64,000 bases of DNA from Candidatus Rickettsiella isopodorum (GTDB taxonomy: Bacteria; Pseudomonadota; Gammaproteobacteria; Diplorickettsiales; Diplorickettsiaceae): the NCBI RefSeq assembly GCF_001881495.1, contig NZ_LUKY01000029.1:1-64000 (forward strand). The letters run 5' to 3'. A model generated the notes under the pieces. That model saw only the letters and a list, made by a program, of their open reading frames with translations, was not told where the DNA came from and did no database searches. Made by a program: the position numbers and the translations under genes. Below, piece by piece: positions 48,201 through 55,784 of the stretch (its first letter is position 1; each line of letters begins with the position of its first letter).

Positions 48201-49537
48201 ATAGCGTTGAACAGCCGTCCTACAGCATCCTCTGCTAATTTTTCCATCGCAACCTTACTGCCGGCCTTATCGGTTACTGCTACAAACTGACTTTCAAAAC
48301 TTTGGAAGATATCAACCGCCGACTCAGATAAAATAGAGTTTAAATAATCTGACTGAATTTCAGAAAAAATTTTGGTAATTTTTTGGGCTTTATCTTTAGA
48401 GGGGTAAAATTTACCGCTAATCATTCTCAGCGAAGCCACCAATGAAGGAATTGAACCCACAAGGCTTTGAGAAATACCTATCCCTAATAACGCACCGCTT
48501 AACCCTGTTTTTAATTCAGTTTTCAGGCTTTCCTCTGTTAAGCTTTCTCCTTTGGCTAACAAATGATAGGCACCCAGTTTTTTTACAAAAGCACTCATAA
48601 AAGTTTCGACAAAAGTCTCTAATAAAATCGTTACTTTTTCTTTTTCATCGTTAAATGCTTTAAATCGTTTAAGATCAGGTTCAATGTTAGTGGGTAACGC
48701 TTCTTTGATAGTAAGGTCTTGCGAAAACAGCGGATGCCGTTCACGCCAAACAGAATCAGCACGAAGTTTTTCAGCAAAATATTCCCTTCTTGTATCAAAA
48801 TATTCTTTACTGCGTGATCGTTTCAATTTATTAATTATCCAGTGTATGGATTGATCCTGGTCAATCATCTGATTCAGATCAGCGGCATTTTCGAGCGCCC
48901 ATAAACCGCAATTGGAGTTATCTTTTTGTTGAATAAATCCAGGACTTAAATTTATTAATGGTTGTATTAAAAATCGATTAAATAGCAGTTGAAAATATCT
49001 TGATGGAATGGGATTATTTTTTGAATCTGTATAATAGCCCACATACTGATCATTTTTATAAGAAATAGCCAATGTCACCCAATGTAAATTTTCTAAATTA
49101 ATAATTAAAGTAAGACGAGACTCAGTGAATTGATTAGCTTTAACTTTTAATTGAAATGACTCTAAGGTAATTTGCAATTGTGACATGGAGCCTAATATTT
49201 CAAATTCAGCATTGCTCTCTCCATGGTAATTGTTATATTCTAAGCGAGCGATCTCAGCGATATCCTCTTGGCTTAACCAATAGCTATACTGGTTTTTTAC
49301 TGTTGCTTCCACAAGCGTTTTATCATCGCCTGCTCGCTTAATGCGAGAGTTTAAGAGATTGTGAATTAAACTATTATTAAAATGATTTTTTTTGATAGTG
49401 GCTGATGAATAGAATACGTTGCTTTTACTATGAATAAGTAAAGGCTCTCTAGCAGTTAGGTTAAATATCTCATGACTTGAGATATTTAACACATTTTGAT
49501 CATGAAGCGGCGGATGTCCATTTTTTTTTATTTGCAT
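42266..49537 (-). CDS. Giant multidomain toxin-like protein: CE-clan peptidase, NB-ARC, pore-forming-like and RTX-like regions
   Basis: A 2,423-residue protein in one frame. Residues about 85-215 form a Ulp1-like cysteine peptidase with His152 (LHW), Asp171, Gln204 and Cys210 (NSNCGLW); the Gln-Cys spacing equals yeast Ulp1. Residues about 630-980 are NB-ARC: P-loop GLGGIGKT (682-689), Walker B FIFDN (761-765), ITSRYSNW, GLPLA (841-845) and an IHRLVQ motif. Residues 1230-1445 are hydrophobic/helical and resemble the TcdA/TcdB pore-forming region. Residues 1520-1885 carry GGKGSDILV-type RTX-like repeats. Furin-like sites RIKR (65-68) and RRKR (2148-2151) flank the body, and a Lys-rich tail (2140-2423) ends it. 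No signal peptide. An AAGGA ribosome-binding site precedes the ATG. Domain calls are by eye; the best guess is a host-directed toxin/deubiquitinase, alternatively a STAND defence protein. Confidence 0.88.
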   Translation of the reverse strand: MQIKKNGHPPLHDQNVLNISSHEIFNLTAREPLLIHSKSNVFYSSATIKKNHFNNSLIHNLLNSRIKRAGDDKTLVEATVKNQYSYWLSQEDIAEIARLEYNNYHGESNAEFEILGSMSQLQITLESFQLKVKANQFTESRLTLIINLENLHWVTLAISYKNDQYVGYYTDSKNNPIPSRYFQLLFNRFLIQPLINLSPGFIQQKDNSNCGLWALENAADLNQMIDQDQSIHWIINKLKRSRSKEYFDTRREYFAEKLRADSVWRERHPLFSQDLTIKEALPTNIEPDLKRFKAFNDEKEKVTILLETFVETFMSAFVKKLGAYHLLAKGESLTEESLKTELKTGLSGALLGIGISQSLVGSIPSLVASLRMISGKFYPSKDKAQKITKIFSEIQSDYLNSILSESAVDIFQSFESQFVAVTDKAGSKVAMEKLAEDAVGRLFNAIDKYSNLDKIISKELIEKSVLQGPSEKFFDPNVKRARLRVSGYTIQDNNEKAINTANLFEKIGLVDLDKKGQSHKFYAFKPASNNAYGYRRLLDWEQEENGELKENLKNKYTENQFLQEKSIFHFISKGYRYVLHKETNPVEARRILDKIANRYPPHILNREPLSKKPIYFDLRKPVKNFSGRIQVLERLHRTLISERTTAIVPSWSMLSISPIPGVLSPPDSESSQTSGSQLSINGLGGIGKTQLALRYAELYAQNYDHNVLWINAETKENIAYSFNKLTAKLQIITKDSYNQEKMLEKIVEEVYEYFSDRKSLFIFDNVENYRAIEAYLPKSMLGNKPSLLITSRYSNWSNIATIMTLNVFSELETKELIKKSLDLGDNIPYERIKELHQLLQGLPLALQQALAYIKLRRNTDTSFSLSHYIELYKEKTKELLNFDFSHYSNDPYLETVFTTWLITLDKIKADPLGNHAIEILNIMGYLYPDIITSKKFYYFNHINRELTIDDLDTIMHLLSSYSMINLENEGKYTIHRLVQQIIRIDLEQNQPKFKEIVEKTQHLLWLWHFTFKKDEESVFHYLHFLLYMSEHTELISKVMYSHPEKTFFDNLLLQNVKYCHYFIDLAYLKYPKEKFLRFLGDAVAYYIKLGSFFNLSEIFNYIEKKWQIEILSKENIKYILDHFYNMKNPLLKMKRYSTIPSKKANQKQAIKLLYELKMKIFGNQLSNYDSCPSHSLKRSVCALSEPDQDRIKEISNSRIKAHFKKIEQVSRYISSALMTKDTLSALLQGHFDEVAINFGLMTSSLFFGSLSNSLFAQGKNLASDASLLEKNLGLENKKVLTILFNEDVLSMGKRKLLGKAMQVASPFVSKATSIFFAYNLKNEIQLYRMGDETVLPSLTSNSLIVAVDGIEATIEGAEFLGFITGLSAFTGPLGEGIALLVWLGAEGYAAKQQVEAIEKYVHLSRGEKSFEFLLATLHQAPLEYLQLKANNGQLVENAINLLKNNTDIQWSIFPSFHFEADLCKIRKVFLNEKINFTPDDNNPDEPAEGNLVCLSASPPPYEALNEAIKMKYYLCHKALGVSYTLNRTGNGTLVDLGEGEDEVIAFSHSPTLFIVQNGKKWYVGGDNGNVFNLQGNSITGQLQGGKGSDILVLDNFYPENSDYLLLDTDGFLCGKNKSLLQQIPPFCSSDEIRVQIDQIDQIYGRKNESDIFYLDQSVCFIDGYGGKNQTHPDNFFITNHSYKNLKFVLRNNTLITFLSDATTDSIEYRIPSDEVGESWIYYFKETLQHQFFFEYPLENLEAMTVKNNTLHISVLTSENTDRKLFAITISNRITSSSNQTKNTANLSNNIAYFFQDIEIKLIHNEHLYGQEITSNNKTMDEKISLFSEIANRLEKTISIQLVNNLTLSIGRQKKHELFYINGLHESHLVGNGGENVYIILPGKNTKFPLPKVILYDTSERDSNDLIELIDTLDLREIIKEYKQIYPKAVISSHVFPSANDLILTLSNSVYSPIYPYFYDSTCFWPWVTIQLKNALLDNSNWYQKLDIVLDSVSRNIVALEDDVWTLTAAPLMFTDDKKIILLTHQDLEEKSEILILKNIGNFAFFRDEMNLILTNAFPSSMDYCTIICCQFYQMPEMKKKILSATFKFFDYEIHPQDYQKEIKHATHFSYLSQLFSSNSPNVSDIIAHAFLNTVGMQNQKKLPPQILRRKRQAHREEKRTINTLQKSTLSKEVSQHTDQTFFPQMTHYPQSRTVDEKKRILAMADEYLKKYDDSEMKAYRGKKNINQTKNKKKKTNPLLSVQKEKAKSFIEKNDSVQHKNEGNFYRRTMPNYSAQNNSKTLAKSPTKNQFRTPAFSKPETTKLKKTFFNDLNSDKKRNFLVTPKFLPHQESFKSTTKALSLSPKLTYQPNESRPKKSNQHTVPSSIAPPNLHSTLMLFDLIARKSLKNPVVPSSYNKKLNKTIRKVEKQKENIKSKTFGFQKL

Positions 49538-49873
49538 TATTATATTTCCTTTTTTAATTTAACGATCCTATTTATAGTTACTCAGACGCTCTAAATAATT
49601 AGTACGAAAGCCTTGGCTAATTAATTTACTGAAGTCTGATGGTGGTGTCGATACCTTTTTGGAAGAAGTTGTGTCAGTATTTACTTATTTTTTATTCTGA
49701 TTGTTGGTGAAAATTTAATATATAAATTTAAATTTTTGAAGTTCTAAAATACAAAAAATCCGCATTATTTAGTATCGCAGCCAATCTACTGAAAAAAATT
49801 ATTAATTATTTCGCAATTGACTGTATTTTGTTTAGAAAGAGAAAAGTTATTGGGGCTAAGTCTTTGATTTAAT
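49538..49873. other. AT-rich intergenic region between the giant gene and tRNA-Thr
   Basis: These 336 bases hold the promoter and leader of the giant minus-strand gene and the 3' flank of the tRNA. I found no open frame of note, no strong hairpin terminator and no copy of the tRNA 3' end. Nothing further can be supported. Confidence 0.6.
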
Positions 49874-49949
<76 letters not shown>

Positions 49950-50357
49950 AATATTCTAAAAAAAGCCAAATTGTAGTCAATTTCAGTGTGATTAGCAATT
50001 TCATCTTTAAGCTATTCATAATATTGGCTAAAGTAAATTTCTCTCTAGACGTAGGATCTGTATATCTATTGAATCTACAGGAAGTTTTTTTAAAGATTCC
50101 TAATCGTATAATTGACCTTGTTGTAGGATTGGCGTGCCTCAAGAAAGCAAAAAACTGAGTCCAATGATTAACTTTATGATCTTAATACCTATCAATTAGA
50201 TTAAAGAGAATTATGAAAAGAATTTCAGCTTTTTATCTTGGGGCAGGTTAATTTTTCCCAATGACTCAATAAATTAAATCTTTTTTAATAGAGTGGGCAC
50301 TGGTTTAAACAAGTATGGCTTGTTAAACTAGGGTATCTATTTTATAAGGCGTAGTTT
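49950..50357. other. Intergenic region upstream of the pilin gene
   Basis: These 408 bases are AT-rich. They contain an inverted repeat at 50303-50328 (listed separately) and a 12-codon open frame starting at ATG 50213 that I do not regard as a gene. No RNA gene or mobile-element remnant was recognised. Confidence 0.6.
50303..50328. promoter_or_regulatory. Inverted repeat before the type IV pilin gene
   Basis: GTTTAAACAAG (50303-50313) pairs with CTTGTTAAAC (50319-50328) with one bulged base, loop TATGG. It ends 29 bases before the pilin start. An operator or a leader hairpin is possible. A TTGTTA-N17-TATAAG pair overlaps it but would place transcription start almost at the ATG, so it is not called. 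Confidence 0.35.
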
Positions 50358-50807
50358 ATGTATTTAATCAAAGGAAAGCAAAAGGGTCTAACTTTACTTG
50401 AGCTCATGATAGTTATTGCGATTATTGGTATTTTAGCTGCAATAGCCATACCCAGTTATCAGAATTATAGTAATCGAGCTAAGTTTGCTGAAATTATTCA
50501 AGCGACTGCGCCGTTTAAGTTGGCAATTACTACCTGCGTGCATGAGCATGATAATTTAGTTGCTTGTGGCACACCCGGTCAAAATGGAATTCCAGATAAT
50601 TTTAAATCAGAAAATCAAACTAAAGGCTATGTTGCGACGGTTGAAGTGGGTAAGAGCGCACAGATTATTGCTACCTCTCAGAGAATTCGTATTAATAAAA
50701 TTGATCATTTTACATATATTTTAACACCTATTGATCAAACAGATGGTCAATTACGCTGGGACGTCAGTGGAACTTGTATACAGGCAGGCCTATGTAAGGC
50801 AGAGTAA
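50358..50807 (+). CDS. Type IV pilin-like major pilin (PilA/PilE family)
   Basis: A 149-residue prepilin. A short basic leader ends in Gly, and the cleavage site is KG/LTLLELMIVIAIIGILAA; mature position 1 is Leu rather than the usual Phe, and Glu5 is conserved. The hydrophobic spine helix runs to about residue 35, followed by IPSYQNYSNRAKFAEI. Four Cys (TCVHEHDNLVAC and GTCIQAGLC) could form two disulfides, the second matching the D-loop. Type IV pilins serve adhesion, twitching or DNA uptake. No other pil genes are nearby, so assembly genes must be elsewhere. Confidence 0.9.
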   Translation: MYLIKGKQKGLTLLELMIVIAIIGILAAIAIPSYQNYSNRAKFAEIIQATAPFKLAITTCVHEHDNLVACGTPGQNGIPDNFKSENQTKGYVATVEVGKSAQIIATSQRIRINKIDHFTYILTPIDQTDGQLRWDVSGTCIQAGLCKAE

Positions 50808-50980
50808 TTAGATGCTTACTCTGATAAGGGGTAAGTGACTTCATAATCAATCAAATAGGCTATACAATCCTAGAGTTTAGTTTCTTTTCAGTTTTGACTA
50901 TATTGTAGGTTCTTTAAGCATGTTATTCTAAGCCTATTTAAATTTAAGACTAAACAGAGCCTCTATTGAGGTTAGATAAC

Positions 50981-53821
50981 ATGACTGACTATAAAAATAC
51001 CTTAAATCTTCCTCACACTAAATTTCCAATGAAGGCCAATTTGCCGCAGGCAGAGCCAGCTATTTTAAAGCAGTGGGAATCTTTATCGCTTTATAAAAAA
51101 TTACGCGAAAAAAATCATGGCAAGGCCAAATATATTCTTCACGATGGTCCCCCTTATGCGAATGGCCACATTCATATTGGGCATGCGGTGAATAAAATTT
51201 TAAAAGACATGGTTCTGAAAGCAAAGACCATGAGTGGTTTCGATGCTCCTTTTGTTCCAGGTTGGGATTGTCATGGGCTACCTATCGAGCTAAACGTTGA
51301 AAAAAAACTTGGCCAAGTCGGTAGTAAATTAACAGCAAAAGCTTTTCGGCAGGCTTGTCGTGAATATGCAAGCCAACAAATATCGATTCAACGCGAGGAA
51401 TTTAAGCGGTTAGGTGTGCTTGGCGATTGGGATCATCCTTACTTGACTATGAACTTTCAATTCGAAGCGAATATTATTCGCGCATTAGGCCAAATTATTA
51501 GCCGAGGGCATCTGCAACAAGGATTTAAACCCGTGCATTGGTGCGTCAATTGTGGATCCGCTTTGGCAGAGGCCGAGGTCGAATATGCGGATAAAATTTC
51601 ACCTGCAATTGATGTACGGTTTAGCGTGATTGATGAGAGTGATTTTTTAAGTCGAATACCTGCTGACGCAGGTTATGGACCTATAGTAATCCCCATATGG
51701 ACCACAACACCTTGGGCTCTACCCGCTAATGAAGCAGTTACTTTAAATCCAGATATTGAATATGTTTTGGTGCAAACTGAGAGTGAACGTTTATTAATTG
51801 CTGAGTCTTTATTAGTAAGCTGTATACAGCGTTACCAAGTAACGGATTATAAACATTTAGGTAGCGCGACAGGACAAGTTTTTGAAGGAGTTATACTGCA
51901 ACATCCTTTTTATCATCGACAAATACCCGTTATTTTAGGTGAACATGTTACTACAGAAGCAGGTACGGGCGCGGTACAGACTGCGCCCGCACATGGTGTT
52001 GAAGATTATAATGTTGCTCAACACTATGGATTGCCATTAATTAATCCAGTTGGTGGCAATGGCTGTTTTTTACCGGGTACTGCTCTATTTGAAGGGGAGC
52101 ATGTGTTTAAAGTCAACCCTTTAGTGATCGATAAGTTAAGAGAGTCCAAAAATTTATTGAAAGAAGAAAATATTAAGCATAGTTATCCACATTGTTGGCG
52201 CCATAAGACTCCTTTAATTTTTCGTGCGACACCTCAATGGTTTATTAGTATGGAACAACAAGCCTTAAAGGAAGATAGTTTAGCCGCTATCAAGCAAGTT
52301 ACTTGGATTCCACAATGGGGAGAAGCGCGTATTGAATCCATGGTTAGCAATCGGCCCGATTGGTGTATTTCTAGACAACGAAGTTGGGGGGTTCCTATTC
52401 CTTTATTTGTACATCGTTACTCTCGTGATTTGCATCCTAATAGTCTTAGCTTGTTAGAACAAATTGCAAATCGTGTGACAGAGATAGGGATAGATGCCTG
52501 GTATGATTTAAATCCAGAAGAAATATTAGGTAATGAAGCAAAAGATTATGAAAAATTAACCGATTGTCTAGATGTATGGTTTGACTCAGGCGTCAGTCAT
52601 TATGCCGTTTTAATGAAAAATCCTGCTTTGGCGTGGCCTGCTGATCTTTATTTAGAAGGTTCTGATCAGCATCGAGGTTGGTTTCAATCTTCTTTATTAA
52701 CTTCTGTGGCGATGAACGTCCAAGCGCCTTATAAGTCGGTTTTAACACATGGATTTACTGTGGATGAAAAAGGCCACAAAATGTCTAAATCCTTAGGGAA
52801 TGTGGTTGCACCAGAAAAGGTTATACAAAGTTTAGGAGCGGATATTTTACGTTTATGGATTTCTTCAACCGATTATCGTAAAGAAATAGCTGTTTCTGAT
52901 GAAATTTTAAAACGTACGGCAGAAGCTTATCGGCGAATTCGAAATACGATTCGTTTTTTATTAGCCAATTTACATGACTTTGATCCAGCGGATGCTGTGC
53001 CAACGAGCGACATGTTGTCTTTAGATATTTGGATCTTAGAACGGGCAAAATTATTACAACATGAGATCATCGACGCTTATGAGAATTTTCAATTCCATAC
53101 CATTTATCAGAAGCTACAACAATTTTGTATTAGCGATTTAGGTGGCTTTTATTTAGATATTATCAAGGATCGTCAATATACGTTACAAAAAGACAGTGTC
53201 GCACGACGTTCTGCACAAACGGCACTTTTTTATATTGTTGAAGCAATGGTGCGTTGGTTAGCGCCCATTTTAAGCTTTACGGCAGAAGAAATTTGGCACT
53301 ATCTTCCAGGGAAACGGGAAGATAGTGTATTTTTAAATGAATGGTATTCCTTATCTTTTTCGTTCGCAGAAGATCCATTACAAACAATTTATCAGCAAAC
53401 TGATCGACAAACTTACTGGAATAAGCTCATCCAAGTTCGTAATGAAGTTAACAAAGTGATTGAAAAATCACGTATCAGTGGTGAATTAGGTTCTTCATTG
53501 GAAGCGGAGGTTGAACTTTATGTCAAGGAAGATTCTCAACTCTATAAAATACTCTCTGCTCTAAAGGATGAGCTTAGATTTGTATTGATAACCTCTGATG
53601 TAAAACTATTGATTTCCAAGCCACTCAAACAGGTATTCTTTACTATCAATGCTGAAGAATTAGGAATAAATGTTATTTCTACGGTAGGGAAAAAAACAAA
53701 ATGTGCTCGTTGTTGGCATCGACGTTCCGATGTAGGAAAAGCCCCCGAGTATCCTGAGATCTGTTTGCGCTGTGTTGAGAATCTTCCCGAAGGGAAAGGA
53801 GAACAGCGAATCTATGCTTAA
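50981..53821 (+). CDS. ileS: Isoleucyl-tRNA synthetase
   Basis: A class I aminoacyl-tRNA synthetase of 946 residues that charges tRNA-Ile and edits valine. HIGH motif: ANGHIHIGHAVNKILKD; KMSKS motif: KGHKMSKSLGN. The CP1 editing domain has TTTPWALPAN and the acceptor HGVEDYNV region; WDCHGLPIE is typical. The C-terminal zinc finger has CARCWHR and CLRCVENL. The frame extends to TTG 50966, but I start at ATG 50981 because GAGG lies 9-12 bases before it and MTDYKNTLN matches the family N-terminus. It heads the ileS-lspA pair conserved in gammaproteobacteria. Confidence 0.97.
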   Translation: MTDYKNTLNLPHTKFPMKANLPQAEPAILKQWESLSLYKKLREKNHGKAKYILHDGPPYANGHIHIGHAVNKILKDMVLKAKTMSGFDAPFVPGWDCHGLPIELNVEKKLGQVGSKLTAKAFRQACREYASQQISIQREEFKRLGVLGDWDHPYLTMNFQFEANIIRALGQIISRGHLQQGFKPVHWCVNCGSALAEAEVEYADKISPAIDVRFSVIDESDFLSRIPADAGYGPIVIPIWTTTPWALPANEAVTLNPDIEYVLVQTESERLLIAESLLVSCIQRYQVTDYKHLGSATGQVFEGVILQHPFYHRQIPVILGEHVTTEAGTGAVQTAPAHGVEDYNVAQHYGLPLINPVGGNGCFLPGTALFEGEHVFKVNPLVIDKLRESKNLLKEENIKHSYPHCWRHKTPLIFRATPQWFISMEQQALKEDSLAAIKQVTWIPQWGEARIESMVSNRPDWCISRQRSWGVPIPLFVHRYSRDLHPNSLSLLEQIANRVTEIGIDAWYDLNPEEILGNEAKDYEKLTDCLDVWFDSGVSHYAVLMKNPALAWPADLYLEGSDQHRGWFQSSLLTSVAMNVQAPYKSVLTHGFTVDEKGHKMSKSLGNVVAPEKVIQSLGADILRLWISSTDYRKEIAVSDEILKRTAEAYRRIRNTIRFLLANLHDFDPADAVPTSDMLSLDIWILERAKLLQHEIIDAYENFQFHTIYQKLQQFCISDLGGFYLDIIKDRQYTLQKDSVARRSAQTALFYIVEAMVRWLAPILSFTAEEIWHYLPGKREDSVFLNEWYSLSFSFAEDPLQTIYQQTDRQTYWNKLIQVRNEVNKVIEKSRISGELGSSLEAEVELYVKEDSQLYKILSALKDELRFVLITSDVKLLISKPLKQVFFTINAEELGINVISTVGKKTKCARCWHRRSDVGKAPEYPEICLRCVENLPEGKGEQRIYA

Positions 53822-53852
53822 AATCGAATTTCCCCCCCAACCTATTTGACTT

Positions 53853-54332
53853 ATGCAAGAAAAAAAAATATCTCAGTTAGTATGGCTTTGGTTAAGTGCA
53901 TTCATTATTGCTCTCGATTATTTAAGCAAGTTGTGGATGACACATTGGTTAGATCAGGCTAGCGTCATTCCGGTATTTCCTTGCTTAAACTTTATATTGA
54001 CGCACAATTTTGGTGCCGCATTTAGTTTTTTAGGTCAAGCGGATGGATGGCAACGATGGTTTTTTTCAGCAATTAGTGGAATTGTTAGTATTTACTTAGT
54101 ACGCTTGCTTTATCGCGGAGGTTTAAGTAATTGGGTAGCATGCGCGATTGCGTTGATATTAGGTGGAGCGATTGGTAATTTATACGATCGGCTAAGTCTA
54201 GGTTACGTCATAGATTTTATTGATTTTTGTATTGGCCATTGGCATTTTGCTACCTTTAATTTGGCTGATACAGCCATTTCTATAGGTGCTGTTATCTGGA
54301 TCATTGCTAGCTATAAATCCGGAAAAAAATAA
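53853..54332 (+). CDS. lspA: Lipoprotein signal peptidase (signal peptidase II)
   Basis: A 159-residue inner-membrane aspartyl protease that removes signal peptides from prolipoproteins after diacylglyceryl transfer. Four helices are visible. Conserved boxes: ALDYLSKLW in helix 1, HNFGAAFSFL, GGAIGNLYDRLSLGYVIDF (first catalytic Asp box), and FATFNLADTAISIGA (second catalytic Asp in NLAD). The length is normal. It follows ileS by 31 bases and overlaps the next permease gene by one base (TAATG), so the three are co-transcribed. Its presence implies active lipoprotein processing. Confidence 0.96.
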   Translation: MQEKKISQLVWLWLSAFIIALDYLSKLWMTHWLDQASVIPVFPCLNFILTHNFGAAFSFLGQADGWQRWFFSAISGIVSIYLVRLLYRGGLSNWVACAIALILGGAIGNLYDRLSLGYVIDFIDFCIGHWHFATFNLADTAISIGAVIWIIASYKSGKK

Positions 54333-55744
54333 TGATAGGGTCTACTAAAAATAGGCTTATTAAAAAACCACTGGGTGTGTTTAGTTTAGCCATGATGAAT
54401 GTCATTGCGGTTGACAGTTTGCGTTCATTACCTATCGCGGCTCAATTTGGTTATGCCTTAATATTTTTTTACTTACTTGCCGCATTGCTGTTTTTTATTC
54501 CGACAGCGTTAGTTACTGCTGAATTAGCTACTTCTTGGCCGAGCACAGGGGGTGCGTATATATGGATTCGCACTGCGTTTGGTGTGCGATGGGGTTGGTT
54601 TGCGATTTGGCTGCAGTGGATATACAACGTTGTTTGGTATCCAACGATATTGTCTTTTGTAATAGCGGCCTTTGCGTATTTAATTGATCCACAATTGGTA
54701 CAACATAAACTCTATCTTTTAAGTACGATATTAATTATCTGGTGGCTGGTTACGGCTTTAAGTTGCTTAGGTTTGCGTGTTTCGAGTTGGCTTAGTAGTA
54801 TCGGCGCTTTAGTAGGTACTTTAATTCCTATGCTTTTTATGATTGTGTTAGCGCTCATTTGGATTAAAAGCTCACGTCCATTAGCGATACATTTTTCCTC
54901 GTATTCATTTTTTCCTAGTCTGAGTAATTTTAATAATTTGGCCTTTTTAACGACTATTATTTTTGGTTTAATGGGCTTAGAAATGTCTGCTGTACACGCA
55001 GGGGATGTACATAATCCACAGAAAGATTTTCCGCGAGCCTTATTTTGGTCAGCAAGTTTAATATTGATAAGCTTGATATTGGGCTCTTTAGCTATAGCGC
55101 TTATTGTTCCAGCAAATCAGCTTAGTATATTGTCGGGTTTAACGGAGGCTTATGTTGCTTTTTTTAGTAGTTATCATTTGTCCTTTTTTATACCGATCAC
55201 TATTTCTTTAATTATCATAGGAAGTTTGTGCAGTATTTCTACCTGGGTCATAGGTCCTACGCGAGGTTTGCTGATTGCTACATTCGAGAGCCAAATTCCA
55301 GGCTTGCACTGGTTGCTTAAAGTTAATCGGTTTGGTGCACCTATAAGCTTATTGCTAGTTCAAGGTGTTCTAGTTTCTCTATTAACGAGTCTTTTTATAC
55401 TGATTCCTAGTGTCAATGAGACCTATTGGTTATTAAGCGTTATGACGGCACAATTGGCAGTATTATTTTATATTTTTTTGTTTTTAACCGCATTACGTTT
55501 GCGATATAAAGAGGCAGGCAGAAATCGTGCCTATCATATTCCAGGAGGCCATTGGGGGATTTGGATAGTCTGTGGTGCGGGTTTAGTAGGCTGTTTGATT
55601 ACATTTATACTCGGATTTTTTCCTCCTAGTGGTATCGAAGTGAGTAATCTACTAAAATTTGATATGATTTTGTTAGGCGGCCTTTTGTTATTTTGTTTGC
55701 CAGCTATTATCTGCGCTGGATGGGCTTTAGCTTTAAAAAAGTGA
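54332..55744 (+). CDS. APC-superfamily amino-acid permease (YjeM/GadC-like)
   Basis: A 470-residue inner-membrane transporter of about 12 helices. The first-helix region (MMNVIAVDSLRSLPIAA) and ATSWPSTGGAYIWIRTAFG are characteristic of the glutamate:GABA antiporter/YjeM branch of the APC superfamily. GLMGLEMSAVHAGDVHNPQKDFPRA (in parts: GLMGLEMSAVHAGDV, NPQKDFPRA) is the helix-6 substrate region. Substrate cannot be read. It starts one base into the lspA stop codon. The third amino-acid transporter in this window after the two HAAAP genes. Confidence 0.88.
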   Translation: MIGSTKNRLIKKPLGVFSLAMMNVIAVDSLRSLPIAAQFGYALIFFYLLAALLFFIPTALVTAELATSWPSTGGAYIWIRTAFGVRWGWFAIWLQWIYNVVWYPTILSFVIAAFAYLIDPQLVQHKLYLLSTILIIWWLVTALSCLGLRVSSWLSSIGALVGTLIPMLFMIVLALIWIKSSRPLAIHFSSYSFFPSLSNFNNLAFLTTIIFGLMGLEMSAVHAGDVHNPQKDFPRALFWSASLILISLILGSLAIALIVPANQLSILSGLTEAYVAFFSSYHLSFFIPITISLIIIGSLCSISTWVIGPTRGLLIATFESQIPGLHWLLKVNRFGAPISLLLVQGVLVSLLTSLFILIPSVNETYWLLSVMTAQLAVLFYIFLFLTALRLRYKEAGRNRAYHIPGGHWGIWIVCGAGLVGCLITFILGFFPPSGIEVSNLLKFDMILLGGLLLFCLPAIICAGWALALKK

Positions 55745-55784
55745 GAATAATAACAAATTTGTTAATAATTAGAAGAGGTTGCTG

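Noticed and set aside
49950-49985. A TTGACT-N16-TAGAAT promoter before the tRNA on the minus strand
   Set aside because: The -10 ends only 3 bases from the mature 5' end, so transcription would start inside the tRNA; another promoter must be used.
50290-50312. A sigma-54-like TGGGCAC element before the pilin gene
   Set aside because: The GC element at the correct spacing (TTGCA) is missing; only half of the consensus is present.
53832-53839. Second poly-C run between ileS and lspA as a phase-variation site
   Set aside because: It is shorter and intergenic, and does not sit in a promoter spacer that can be identified, so slippage would have no clear effect.
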